Origin: Apodospora peruviana
Taxonomy: Eukaryota; Ascomycota; Sordariomycetes; Sordariales; Lasiosphaeriaceae
Direction: 5' to 3'
Length of the DNA: 64,000 nt
NCBI GenBank assembly: GCA_033439685.1
Contig: JAUEDM010000008.1
Location: 1,736,001 to 1,800,000, forward strand
Below the pieces are notes generated by a model that was not told where the DNA came from, searched no databases, and was given only the letters and a program-made list of their open reading frames with translations. Positions within the stretch are counted from its first letter, which is position 1. Every line of letters begins with the position of its first letter. Made by a program: the position numbers and the translations under genes. Below are positions 40,504-51,960 of this stretch, in pieces.

Positions 40504-43248
40504 ATGGCAAGCCCGGCCAAGAAACGCAAACTTAATTCGGATCCCAAGAAGACTGCGGTTCCTGCAAGAGGATTAGAGTATTTCTTCTCAAAGCAGAAGC
40601 AGGCCGGTTCCGGCTCGTCCCAGGGGGTGGCATCGTCGGCTGGAGGTCAAGCCAGCAGCTCGCATACACACGCCGAGCAGTTCGCCGATAAGCTTACAGA
40701 TCAGGAGCTTGCGAGGAAGCTTCAAGCAGAATGGGATGCGGAAACAATATCCGAATCTGTTCAGGAAGACGAGAAGCTTGGGCAGAAGGAACCCTCTTCC
40801 GTTATCCCAGAGAACACGTCCACGCCTCAAGAAGCACCTCGGAGCGCTGGTTTCACGAAACCACTGACCTCGCTTCCTAAAGGAGTGCAGTTCGGCAAGA
40901 AAGCCAACATCCTCTCGCTATCTTCTGTGGCAGCAGCCGATGATCAAGCATCTGCATCCATACCCTTGGACGAAAGCCCGCTCACGTTCGATCCATCCAA
41001 ATTTATCCCGCAGCTTCAAGAATCCTGGGCTGCCGAAGGAGGAGATGATGCCTCCTACTCACTCCTCACGCGATGTTTTGTCCTAGTCAACGGAACCCAA
41101 AGCCGGATCAAGATCGTAAACACGCTCGTCAACTGCATCCGACTCCTCATCGAGGGCGATCCGTCCAGTCTTCTTCCGGCGGTCTGGCTGGCGACGAACG
41201 CAATTTCACCTCCTTACATCTCCATGGAACTAGGGCTTGGTGGTTCTGCGATTTCCAAGGCACTTAAGCAAGTATGTGGACTGGATAACAGGTCGCTCAA
41301 GACTATCTATGACAGGCTGGGCGATCCCGGGGACGTTGCATTCGAGGCGAAGAAGAAGCAGAACTTTACTCTGCGCAAGCCGAAGCCGCTGTCGATAAAG
41401 GGTGTCTTTCAGTCGCTCGTCAAGATCGCCAAGACCCAAGGGCAGGGAAGTGGTGATGTGAAGCAGCGGATTGTGGATAAATTGTTGCAAGATGCCCGCG
41501 GAGGCGAGGAAAGCAGATATATCGTCAGGACGCTCTGCCAGCATGTGAGTTGTGAGCCCATTATTCCAAAAGTCAGGACGACGCGCAATCTAATCAAGTA
41601 TTAGTTACGCATCGGTGCTGTAAAAACCACGATGCTCATTGCGCTCTCCCGCGCATTCCTGCTATCGAAACCACCTGGCGCGGACTTCCCAACGGAGGAG
41701 CCGCACAACCTTGCGAAATTGAAGAAAGAAGAAATAACCGAAATCTTCGCAAAGGCCGAAGAGATCGTCAAGGCCTGCTTTGCGCGTCACCCAGATTATA
41801 ACGATCTCGTCCCAATCCTGCTCGATATCGGTATCTCGGACGAACTTCTAATTCGATGCGGCCTCACCCTCCATATTCCGCTGAGGCCCATGTTAGGAAG
41901 CATCACAAGAGACTTGGCCGAGATGATAACGAAACTGGACGGCCGGGACTTTGCCTGCGAGTTCAAGTACGACGGGCAGCGCGCCCAGGTCCACTGCGAT
42001 GCTAACGGGAAGGTCTCAATATTCTCGAGACATCTCGAGCTCATGACCGACAAGTACCCGGATCTTGTTGCCCTCGTGCCCAAGATCAGAGGCGAGGGCG
42101 TCGACAGTTTCATCATGGAGGGTGAGGTGGTTGCTGTCGACCACGCAACGGGCGAGCTTAAAAACTTCCAGACGCTAACCAACCGCGCTCGCAAAGACGT
42201 CGCCATTGGAAGCATCACCATTGACGTGTGTCTGTTTGCCTTTGATCTCATGTATCTGAATGGGCAGCCGTTGTTGGATCGGCCATTTCGGGAAAGACGA
42301 AACATGCTGAGGTCCCTGTTCGTCGAGATGCCGCACCACTTCACCTGGGTCAAAAGTATCGACGCGACGTCGCACGAGTCGGAAACGGTTCTCGAGTTCT
42401 TCAAATCGGCCATCGATAGCAAGTGTGAGGGCATCATGGTCAAGATTCTCGACAACCTACCCGATGTTGAATACCGGCAGGCCGACGAGGACGAGAAACC
42501 TGCAGCAACACCAGCATCAAGGAAAGGAAAATCTAAAGCAGGAAAATCTAAACCCACAGCAGCAGCGGATAATGATGCAGCTGCTGCGCCAGAGAAGAAG
42601 TCCCGTCGCAAGCCTCTGCTTGCAACATACGAGCCCGACAAGCGCCTCGACTCCTGGCTGAAAGTCAAAAAGGACTACAACTCGAGCTTCGACACGCTCG
42701 ATTTGATTCCTGTCGCCGGGTGGCACGGCCAAGGACGCAAGGCCAAGTGGTGGTCGCCCATCCTGATGGCGGTGCGGAACGAGGAGACAGGCTCGCTCGA
42801 GGCCGTGTGCAAATGCATGTCGGGCTTCACCGACGCCTTCTACAAAGCGAACAGGGAATGCTACGACGACGGCGAGATCAGCGGTGAGCCCAAGAACACG
42901 CATGCCCAGAAACCGAGCTTTGTCGAGTATGATGGTGGCTATCCGGACGTCTGGTTCGAGCCGCATGAGGTGTGGGAGATGGCGTTTGCAGATATCACCA
43001 TCAGCCCGACGTATACGGCCGCGATCGGGCTGGTCCAGGAGGATAAGGGGCTAAGTCTGCGGTTTCCGCGGTTCTTAAAGAAAAGGGAGGATAAAGGTAT
43101 TGATGAGGCGAGCACGAGCGAGTTTTTGGCGGGTTTATGGAGAAAGCAGGAGGCAAAGGGACCACCACTACCTACTGCCGACGCTAAGGAAGGGAAGAAT
43201 CATGATGACGATGCCGGCGGTCTGGAGCTGGACGAAGACGATCCATAA
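40504..43248 (+). CDS. cdc9: ATP-dependent DNA ligase I
   Basis: Two exons: 40504-41544 and 41605-43248, giving 894 aa. It seals Okazaki fragments in replication and completes excision repair in the nucleus. A basic KKRK (6-9) may direct nuclear import, and RGLEYFFSKQ (22-31) resembles the N-terminal PCNA-binding segment of the family. The DNA-binding domain (about 150-370) is followed by the nucleotidyl-transferase motif EFKYDGQR with catalytic Lys468. FSRHLELMTDKYPDL and FIMEGEVVAVD are later motifs. An unusual Lys/Ala-rich insert (about 660-690, SRKGKSKAGKSKPTAAA) interrupts the catalytic core before LATYEPDKRLDSWLKVKKDY. The OB domain and an acidic tail follow. Confidence 0.95.
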
Positions 43249-43346
43249 AGCCACGAGTTCTGAGGATTGGTTGGTTCCTTATTCATGAACTCGTAATTAA
43301 AGGGCTTTCTTTATTGTTTTACTTTCTCTGCCTATCTCTAGAAACA

Positions 43347-44438
43347 CTACTCCTTCCACGCCCTGTACACGATCCGGCAGCCATATTTCTCACCCTTCTT
43401 CAGCAGCATTTGGTCCTTCCACTCGTCCACATTGGCGGCGTTCACATACCGACTGGGTTCGACGCAGAAACCGCTCCGCGCAGAACGCGCAGCGAGACCA
43501 GCCACCTCGGGTACGCTGATATACTTGCCTGTGTAGAACTGGAAGGCTGGCTCTGTGCTGTAGACCTCGAGGTGGATCTTGGATTCGGGGTGCTCGGCAG
43601 TTACGAGCTTCGTCAGCGGCTGCGCACGCGTGTCGATGGACACGGTCTTGGGCGCCTCGTTGACGACGAAACAGTCATCGATGTCCGGTTCCACGGCGCC
43701 GAGAGTGAATGGCTTGTTGCCCTCCACCTTGCTGAACGCGGTGGGCCCGCCAGTCGGAATGCCGCCGTCATCTACCGGGAGGTAGGTGTTTGTGCAGAGG
43801 GTGACGACTGTGCCTTCGATCGAGGGGCCACCGGTCAGGTTGAAATATCTTTTTTACCAACCCAATTGTCAGATTAGACGCAACTAATTCGGACGGGGTT
43901 TAAAGACTCACGAGTGATTCGTCATGTTGATGACGGTCTCATCCGCACCGCCTACCAGCTCCGCCTCGTACTCGATACCCAACAGGAGCACCTCTTTGCC
44001 GTCCTGCACCTGCTTGCCGACCGTATAGACGACGCTCGCCTCGACAGTGCCGGGGAACCCTTCGTCGCCGTCCGGGCTGACAAGACTAAACTTGACGCTC
44101 TCACCGCCGTCGAGACCCTCAAACCCGGGGATCTGTCTGACACCTACCGGCTTGGGGCCATCCCAGATCTTCTTGCCCCAGCCGACGACGCCGCCGTGCA
44201 GGTTGTTGGGCCCATTGTTGGCGGCGAGGGCGTAGCTCTTGCCGCCATTGAGGCTGTCAAGCTTGGCGTTGCTGATGCGGTTGGCCACGCGGCCGATGGT
44301 CTCGCCGAAGAAGGGGTCGTTGTGGGCCTCGTAGAGGGACTGCTCGGGGAATCCTTGGACGATGTTGATGCCGCCGACGCGCAGCTCTTGGATGATGGCC
44401 CCGAGGGGGAGGAAGGCAACGGGTGCGTCGTCGGCCAT
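43347..44438 (-). CDS. aldose 1-epimerase (galactose mutarotase family)
   Basis: Two exons: 44438-43912 and 43848-43347, giving 342 aa. Interconverts alpha and beta anomers of hexoses such as galactose and glucose in the cytosol. The family blocks GETIGRVANRI and NNLHGG (His81) are in exon 1. The junction gives NMTNHSYFNLTG with His175, the second catalytic His, and GFCVEPSRYVNAAN near the end has the catalytic base Glu306. All three key residues are kept. The stop is only 98 nt from the ligase stop (convergent). Length is normal. Confidence 0.94.
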
Positions 44439-45499
44439 TTTCGTTCAAGAAGGCGTGGATGGATGATGTCAGAGGAGGGTAAGGTAGTTTGGAGATCGGT
44501 TGAATATGGAGGGTTACGTTCGTGATTGACAAAGGAAGAATTTCCTATGGAAGATCAACAAAGCTGATTGAGGAGAGGGGAAAACAAGACGACCTCTGTT
44601 GGAGTTGGAAGTTATTGCTATCTTCTCCATGGATTCATCCCGTCCCGCCTTCCATGCTCCCCCCTCATTTGTACTGTTCGCTCAACTGAGTGTTTGCATG
44701 GATACTCCTGCCATCGCCAATTTCGTTGAAACGTACACAGCAGTTAGAGGTGTTCCACATGACGACAGAAGACCCGACTTCAGGCTAATTCGATATGTCT
44801 TCACCTTGACTTCAACCCCTCTTTTGTCTTGGGGAACGGACAACCTTGGAAACAGAGCTGGTAAAATCGGTGTGTGCTGGAGCATGGAGCTGTGCTGGTG
44901 GGGTAAATGGCGGGGTTGTTTAGCGGCTCGTTCCCGAATCCCAGGGCTCCATGTGCTCTTTTCCCTGCACGGTTATCCGTGGTACAACAAAGCCGATGGT
45001 GGGGGCATGGGTGGCCTTGGGATATCGGGCCGTCCGACAGGCACATGTTCAGAGGTTTATGTTAGCCCCCGAGCCCCTGGAGTGGAGCCGAGTTTGCGAG
45101 CTTCCGTGTGTTGACATGACAATTGGAGGATGAATGATGGACTGACAGTACATACGCTAACTAAGTTACAAACGGCCTTTAAACAGATCGAGGAGCCTGA
45201 TATGGCTCTTAAAATGAGCGATGTCTTGCTTTCACTTCCAGAAGCTGGACTATGGCTCAGATCTGGCCAAGTTTGTCCAGGTTTCACTGACCCGTCTTGG
45301 ACCAGCTTGCTTTATTTAGGCTAGACACCGCCTGGCAATTGAACCTTTTTTCTTCTTCTTATTCTCTACGGATTATTGGTGTTGACACCCAAAAAATTGG
45401 CGTTGTGTGCTATCGTCCTAGGTGCCTGATCATTTCTTACCACCCTCTCCCCTCCTCCCCCCCTCCCACCCTCCCCAAGGTCTAAGACCATCGTATGCT
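44439..45499. other. 1-kb spacer with polypyrimidine tract
   Basis: Upstream of the epimerase (-) and downstream of the ISG12-like gene (-). It contains a C/T-only run at about 45444-45475. A 171-codon plus-strand frame (44599-45114) has no recognisable features and is Trp/Gly/Cys-rich like a chance frame. Confidence 0.5.
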
Positions 45500-46218
45500 T
45501 TACACCCATGTCATTCCAAGGCGTTGCAGGAACGAGAAGAGCGAGCCCTTTGGCACATATCCCGCATATCTAGCCTGCCACAGAGCCGCCAGCGAGTCTA
45601 TCGATGTCACTTAATGTTAGTGCTAACACCCTCAAACTCAAAACTCGAAAACTTTGCGTGATAGTGATGCTCACCAGCGACGGGACCCTCCATCCCGAAA
45701 CCAATCAGTCTCAGCACCCAAGGCATCAGCCTGGCAAGTACGCCAAATGCCGTCAGAGATAGCACCACGGTGGCGGCAACCTCGAGAGGATGCTCCTTGG
45801 CGTACTCAAAGAGGTCGGTGAAGAGTTCCTCGCCAAGCTCCAATGCTCGATTATATGCGTCGGAAAGGACTTCGCCCCACGTGTCACTGTCCGCTTTCAG
45901 GGTGTCCTCCAACGCGTGAAAGATGTTTTCGGCGAGCCACTCGGACCAGCTCTCTGTACCGACCGCGTCGTCAAGTTGAGCATAGAACGCCTCGTCGAAG
46001 GTTTTGGCTTGGCAGAGAATGTTGGTGATGTCCAGAGCGATGTCTCTGGTGTTGTTGCGGATGGTAGCTGGTTTGTCTGCGTATGATGACGGCGGTGCTT
46101 GTAGAGCTGGCTTCTCGTCAATGGCGGTGTACTGGTAGGCTGTGAGGCGCTGGCTATGAGGCGCGTCGTCGTCGTCGCCAGGGCAGAGGCAGGAGAGGAT
46201 GGACTGCGGAAGATCCAT
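45500..46218 (-). CDS. ISG12 / IFI6-16-like membrane protein
   Basis: Two exons: 46218-45675 and 45597-45500, giving 213 aa. The N-terminal two thirds is soluble and acidic, with helical stretches (DEAFYAQLDDAVGTESWSEW, HALEDTLKAD). From about residue 145 a hydrophobic segment begins (EVAATVVLSLTAFGVLARLM), then LRLIGFGMEGPVA. A GTGAGC donor and GATAG acceptor remove 77 nt. Exon 2 adds DSLAALWQARYAGYVPKGSL and FSFLQRLGM. This GF-x-GP-x3-S-A-x-W-x-GSL-LQ-LGM pattern resembles the interferon-induced 6-16/ISG12 family, found in animals and scattered in fungi, with mitochondrial or nuclear-envelope membrane roles in animals. Without splicing the frame runs on to a non-conserved end. Function in fungi is unknown. 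Confidence 0.7.
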
Positions 46219-47253
46219 TGCGAGGTCTGCTGTAATCTTAGTTATGGATATGGACTGGTCAAGTGTTATAGATGGAAATGGCAGTGGAAAGAGAGAGATT
46301 GATGTAAAGGGCAGGAAAGTTGTTCGCCGTCGGTCGTCAGTTGTGCACCCGTGCAGAGGGGTAAGTAGTAGGCCTCACACAGGCAAGGCATACCAAGTAT
46401 GATTTGGACCGGACGAATGAGCGTCCCCCAGGGGGTCTTTCAGATGCGGAAGGCCTCCCGTGTGTAACACGGCTTGAAAAGATAATGCGGCCAGCCGGCC
46501 GGCCAGGCGAACTTGGATCATTACTGTCCACTAGGTCTAGGCAGGCTCGACGGGATATCCGTGGCTTTCCAGGACTGTGCAGACGTTGTAACTTGTAGAT
46601 TTCTAGATCTCCATAGGTTCATGAAGGTATGGGGATACCTACGGTACTTGCAGTACTAGTAGTAATGCTGGATATTTTTGGGATTTATCTACCCTTTTTG
46701 TAAACCAATAAAGGCGTATTCAGGTGGGTGCCTAGGTAGTGAAGGTATCCTCAATTAAAAACATTCAAACTGGAGCCCGACTAGATATAAGCCATCGTGT
46801 GCTGGGAGCTCTTGGTGAACATGAACAAAGTCCATGTTGGGTTGATTTCCAGTGCGGGATCTTCTTTTTCAGTATCATTCATACTGCCGCTACTATGAGA
46901 ACGCTATAAACACGAGATCTTATGTCGTTGGTTGTTATTTTGACGAAGATTTGCGCTGTCTTAATTACCTTTGTATCAGCGCTGCTGGATGGATGCCTGG
47001 CCGGGCACGGCACTCGCAATACCACCCTCCTGTGCCTTGCATGGCATCCATGGAGCCGCTTCACCTAACTTCTGACATCATCACGATCGGTACCCGTGCC
47101 TTGTTTCTCACTTCACCTGGTTGATTCCTCGCCCGCCTACATCACGGAAATATCAACTAAGCACCAGAAAGCTCCTCAGCAGTCATCAATAGCAGAAACC
47201 AAATCTTTCCCCGCACTGGAGATACAGGAGTCAGACTATCAGAGCGAGTCAGC
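46219..47253. other. spacer, no gene seen
   Basis: Upstream region of the ISG12-like gene. It contains a GCCGGCCGGC palindrome near 46491-46504 and several TACCTA/TAGGTA-type short repeats (46600-46760). No supported gene. Confidence 0.55.
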
Positions 47254-47564
47254 ATGACAAGCAAACCGACAGCCGGTGATCCGGCCAACAAACGCGTGGC
47301 CGACGCTCCGAGCAACTCCCAGTCGGAGATGGCGAAAGTCCAGGTTGGAACACGGCGTAACTACGATGGCAAAGACGGCCCGGTTCCGGCTCCTCTGAGT
47401 TCTCTCCCAAGACCAAAGTTCTCTGTGGAGCCAAATCAGATGTGCTACTACACTACGCTAACGGTGTCGAGCATAGGATCTGGCTGCCCAAGGGGACCGC
47501 GAGACGGGCAAGCCAGCTGTTCGCAGAGAATAACTGAGAGGAGCTGACCAAGTATCCGGTTTGA
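47254..47564 (+). pseudogene. probable broken small gene (frameshift plus in-frame TGA)
   Basis: An ATG at 47254 opens a hydrophilic frame (MTSKPTAGDPANKRVADAPS, later RRNYDGKDGPVPAPL). Around 47395-47397 protein-like sequence continues in another frame, as if one base had been lost. It goes on EFSPKTKVL, then VLLHYANGVEHRIWLPKGTA and SQLFAENN, then TGA (47535-47537), then EELTKYPV and a second TGA at 47562-47564. The second half reads as a coherent small-domain C-terminus, so two lesions in one ancestral frame are the simplest reading. CGA to TGA would fit a single C-to-T change. I cannot name the family. An unrecognised intron or an assembly error are alternatives; no good donor/acceptor pair fits. 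Confidence 0.42.
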
Positions 47565-49469
47565 AGTGAGTAGCAACCTCTCAAATTTTATCTTAAGTTG
47601 CTCGGTGTCTTGGCATGGCCGGCTTGCCGTCTAGTGCTTTCTTTCTTTGAATGATTCGGCTCAGTCAACCACTCACTGACGAGATATGACATGCGCAAAA
47701 AAAGACAATCAGAAATATACACAAGACGATTACACACCAATCCTGGACGAGGACGAGGAGAACAAAGAGGGGAGGCGGTGAGAGAGAATTAACTTTCTGG
47801 GAGCCTTCAATGTCATGGTTGTCTGTTTGTCTCTCATATGCTTCACGGACTTATCTCGGTGGTAGGGACATAAGCAAGAACAACAACATACGGCTATATA
47901 TACGTGACGGGTCGTTCGAGGATATGTCGTATTTATCGTTTTGTCGGACGAATAGAGAACTGGCCGGGATACCGATAAGGCTGAGTGAGCCAGAGCCTAG
48001 AACCTGTTCGGCGTTCGTTCGGTTGTAACCCGTAAGATCACCCTCCACCTAGTATTGTACGGTGCTTATCTGAAGGCCTATAAGCGTAGGTTGCTTACCT
48101 ACCTACCTACCTGGTAGGTACCTGAGGCATCTCATATTGGGTAAAGCTCAATTTTCAACGTCCCATCATACGCCTCCATGTTGCAGCTTCAAAACTGAGT
48201 GACTCACCGTGCCTGATGCAAGTGATGTAATATTGAGAGTGCCATACCCATGAACGGCCGAAGGAATCGGCGATACCACGCGTGTGGTGCAGATTGTGCC
48301 CCTGTGCATGGATCGGCGATAAAACAGTTGGGTTTTATATCCCATTTTGGTCGACGGATCGATAACCGATAGCCTGGCTGACAGTCCGGTGGCCCCACTG
48401 TCTGGTGGTGAGCCCAGCGAGTTAAATGCTTATTTCCACCCCAAAGCCCGCTAATCACCCCAGCCAAGGCGGCCTGGGCGGACTTAAGAAGACAAATTTG
48501 CATCCTGCAGGACTACCAACCGGACATGGAGTATGAAACGCTGCGGGCTGGCAGACGGCAGTGGGTGAAATGGACAATTTTCACACAACCTTTCCCACGT
48601 CGTATATCCTATCTTTTCAGCCTGACTCAGTACAAAATGTTGTAATTGTAATGGGTGTTCAGTAATCCTTTGGTATGTCGTGATCAAAAGACATTCAAGA
48701 TCCTATCAGTGCAGCCGCTAAAATGAGAAAGATGCTTGGGGCAATTTGTAAGTTTCACAATTCGGGGCCCACTACCAGCACGCTGATTGGCTGGTCCGGA
48801 GCTCAGTTCGACCGCATCACAGTGATTGGATCTGAAATCTGTGTCTGACAAATGCTTTTTATGGGACCGTCATCCCTTTCCATCCTTGTTTTCCTTTTGC
48901 AGCGAACTGTTACCACAATGTCGATGTAGACAAATAAGCCAGCACAATCCAGCACTTTGGAAGGTTCTACGTAATCCGTATTTTGGTGCAATTTCTAACA
49001 TTTTCGATTCAAATCCTCAGGCAGCGAGGCACACACATTGGATCCAGGCATAGACCGGATTTAAAGTTACTCGGATTTGTAACAAAGCCCCTTGCCCGAT
49101 TATCAATACTCTGCCTTTGAGGTGGTGACCGTCCGTGACCGTCCAGCCAACCATAAACCATCACCACCAACAAACCCATCATGGTGCATTTTCTACATAT
49201 AAGCTCACCTCCGTCCACCTCTGCCGTCATGGCATTGGAACACCATCACACCGCCCAAAATCTCATCTTAAAAGTCCGCTTCTCTTCCGCTTTTTGGGAC
49301 AAGTCGTGTCTGAGCGTCTCCAAATCTGGACTTGGACATCGTCATCTTGTTATAAAACAAGACCACTAGTTACGACCCATTGTTGGTTTTCTGAAGCCGT
49401 TCCAGGCCTAGTTCTATCCCAACGTCGTTCTTCACTTTTGTCCTGATATAGACCTATCACCACAACACA
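47565..49469. other. 1.9-kb gene-poor spacer
   Basis: AT-richer than its surroundings. It has a CTAC/ACCT microsatellite-like stretch at 48094-48127. No gene, tRNA or transposon remnant recognised. Confidence 0.5.
49351..49357 (+). promoter_or_regulatory. TATA box of the second DHA2 transporter
   Basis: TATAAAA about 115 nt upstream of the ATG at 49470, followed by a C/T- and A/C-rich leader. Confidence 0.5.
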
Positions 49470-51251
49470 ATGGCCTCCACACAACAACAACACCAGCTCG
49501 ACCTCCCCATACCCTCCGACATGAGCAACGCAACCACACCCGCGATGAGTGTCGCCCCGACGATAGAAAAGACCATCGACGAATCGGACATGGAGAAGAT
49601 TGGCGGCAGCAAAGCCCCCTCCTCAAAGTCCCTTTCCGATGAAGAGGCTAGCCCCGCCGAACAAGTATCTCCGGCCGGCGGCAGGTCGATACACGGCATC
49701 AAGTGGGCTCTCGTCTGCATATCCCTCTACATCAGCGCCTTCCTCTACGGGCTGGACACGACCATCGCTGCCGACGTCCAGGGCCCCGTCATCGAGCGCT
49801 TCGGCCAGCCCGACAAGCTATCATGGATCGGCACCGGTTTCCCGCTTGGGTCAGTGGCCGTGATTTTGCTGTTGGGAAATATGTACGGCAACTTCAACAT
49901 GAAGTGGCTATTCGTCGGCTCCATCTTACTCTTTGAGGTCGGTTCGACCATCTGCGGCGCCGCGCCAACCATGGACGCGCTGATCGTCGGCCGCGTCCTC
50001 GCCGGCGCTGGCGGGTCGGGCATGTACCTCGGCGTGCTCAACTATCTCTCTCTTTTGACGTCGGAGAAGGAGCGCGGGCTGTACATCACTGCGACCGGTC
50101 TCTTCTGGGGCGTCGGCGCCGTGCTGGGTCCGGTGATCGGTGGAGCGTTCGCCAGCTCGAGCGCGACTTGGAGGTGGGCGTTCTACATCAACTTGGTGAT
50201 TGGCGCGGCCGCGGCGCCGGTGTATGTGCTTGCCATGCCGACGATCCACCCGGCTCCGGGCAAGTCGCTGCGCGAACGCATCGTGCACTTTGACTTCCTC
50301 GGTCTGTTCCTGATTGCCGGTACCTGGGGTTTCTTCACCGTGGCCTTCCAGCTGGCCGGGACTACGTCGGCGACCATGTCGTGGGCGTGGTCGAGTGGCC
50401 CGACCATCGCGCTGCTTGTGCTCTTTGGCGTCTTTTTGGTCGCTGCCGTGGTTCAGCAGTACTTTACTATCTTCACGACGGCTTCGACGCGCGCGTTCCC
50501 GGGGCATTTGCTGCTGAGCCGCACGCAGGTCCTGCTGTTCTGCGCCACGGCTGCTAGCACGGCCTCGCTATTCGTGCCGACCTATTATATCCCTATTTTC
50601 TTCCAGTTTGTCAAGTCCGATACGCCGATCAGGGCGGCGGTACGCTTGCTGCCGTTTATTGTTGTTGCCGTGTTCACCAACCTGGCCGCGGGCGCTTTGC
50701 TGTCCAAAATCAGGTACTACATGCCCGTCTACCTTTTGGGGGGTACGCTCGTCACCATCGGCGGCGCGCTGCTGATGACGCATCTCGACGTCGACGCCAG
50801 CGAGGGCGCCATCTACGGCTTCACCGTCATCATCGCGTTGGGTACGGGCCTGACCATCCAGCTCGGCTACGCTGTGGCCACCCTTACTGTCAGTCCCGCA
50901 GACATTGGCCACGCGCTTAGCATGCAGAACGTTAGCCAGATTGGCAGCACCGTCATCTGTCTCGTGATTGCCGGGCAGGTATTCCAGTCGGCCGCCGTGG
51001 CGAACTTAGGTCAAGCGTTGGCTGGGAAGGGGTTCAGCGCCCAAGAAATCGCGGCGGCTGTGACGGGCGCGCAGAGCGAGGTGTTCCAGCAGCTGAGCGG
51101 CGATTTGCGGATTGCTGCGATTGAGGCCATTGTGCAGGCGATGCAGAAGTCGTTTATTCTTGTGATTGTCGGTGGTGCGGTGCTGTTTGTATCTGCGCTG
51201 CTGATGAAGCGGGAGAAGCTCTTTGGGGATGTTGTCGTTTCTGGCGCTTGA
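49470..51251 (+). CDS. MFS multidrug transporter, DHA2 (14-helix) type
   Basis: Single exon, 593 aa, ATG at 49470. A hydrophilic N-terminus of about 70 residues (Gln/Ser/Asp-rich) precedes helix 1, YISAFLYGLDTTIAADVQGP, which carries the DHA2 LDTTI motif. LSWIGTGFPLGSVAVILLLG covers helix 2; GRVLAGAGGSG and GAVLGPVIGGAF are motifs B and C. About 14 hydrophobic segments are seen, ending at ILVIVGGAVLFVSALLMKRE. Such proteins export toxins or drugs across the plasma membrane by proton exchange. It is convergent with the old-yellow-enzyme gene (stops about 700 nt apart) and intron-free, unlike the DHA2 gene at 10.3 kb. The two are not close copies. Confidence 0.92.
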   Translation: MASTQQQHQLDLPIPSDMSNATTPAMSVAPTIEKTIDESDMEKIGGSKAPSSKSLSDEEASPAEQVSPAGGRSIHGIKWALVCISLYISAFLYGLDTTIAADVQGPVIERFGQPDKLSWIGTGFPLGSVAVILLLGNMYGNFNMKWLFVGSILLFEVGSTICGAAPTMDALIVGRVLAGAGGSGMYLGVLNYLSLLTSEKERGLYITATGLFWGVGAVLGPVIGGAFASSSATWRWAFYINLVIGAAAAPVYVLAMPTIHPAPGKSLRERIVHFDFLGLFLIAGTWGFFTVAFQLAGTTSATMSWAWSSGPTIALLVLFGVFLVAAVVQQYFTIFTTASTRAFPGHLLLSRTQVLLFCATAASTASLFVPTYYIPIFFQFVKSDTPIRAAVRLLPFIVVAVFTNLAAGALLSKIRYYMPVYLLGGTLVTIGGALLMTHLDVDASEGAIYGFTVIIALGTGLTIQLGYAVATLTVSPADIGHALSMQNVSQIGSTVICLVIAGQVFQSAAVANLGQALAGKGFSAQEIAAAVTGAQSEVFQQLSGDLRIAAIEAIVQAMQKSFILVIVGGAVLFVSALLMKREKLFGDVVVSGA

Positions 51252-51960
51252 ATTATGTCAGTCTGTGCAGTCAACGTTGTGTGGGTGTTTTTGCTGATGT
51301 TGTGCATTTTGGAGAGAACTTGAGCGTTCGGTAATACGGGCAGGTAGCATTAGAATGGGAAAGGAGTTGGGAAAGGTCATGGTAGAAGCGGTTTTTCAAG
51401 TTGCGTACCAATGGAGTACCTGGTAATTAGATACGCGATACAACATCCCAATAGATATAAGATTCAAATTTGATCTCACGTTTTAGTTGTGAATGCCATA
51501 TGTCGGAGTACGGGACAGACAGCCTGTCAGGGACAAGACTGTTTCTTCATGGACTTCAAAGTTGTATGCGTGCCGAATCTCAGCTTGAAGTGAGTCAAGT
51601 CTGCAACCGACTCTGTGCAACAACAAGGAAGGAGACACCACGACAACTGTTACACCAAGACTCCACTGTTAGTCAACCTTAATTTCTCCAGCTTAAATTT
51701 CACGGGCGAACTTCTTCGCTAACAGCGCTTTTGATACTCGACCGCCTCATTTCCTTGTTTTGAAGGGAATTGCATTTTCGAAATCGGAATTTCAAGTTGA
51801 TGTCAGAGACGCTCCTGCCTTTCCGAGACGACATAGCGATTGTAAGTTGCTTCCTGCGCTCTAGCATGATACCTTAGGTACTACGTAAGTACCTCTAGCA
51901 GTTCAATTCCAACTTTTTCCAGTTTCATGTCAGCAAGAAGATTATTCTCGCCCCGGCCCC
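51252..51960. other. convergent 3' spacer
   Basis: 709 nt between the transporter stop and the OYE stop. It contains GGTACTACGTAAGTACC (51875-51893), one of several dispersed TAGGTA-like motifs. No gene seen. Confidence 0.55.

Noticed and set aside
41796..42668. 290-codon minus-strand frame opposite DNA ligase I
   Set aside because: Antisense shadow with no recognisable domain.
44599..45114. 171-codon plus-strand frame in a spacer
   Set aside because: Trp/Cys/Gly-rich composition typical of chance frames; no motif, signal or intron support.
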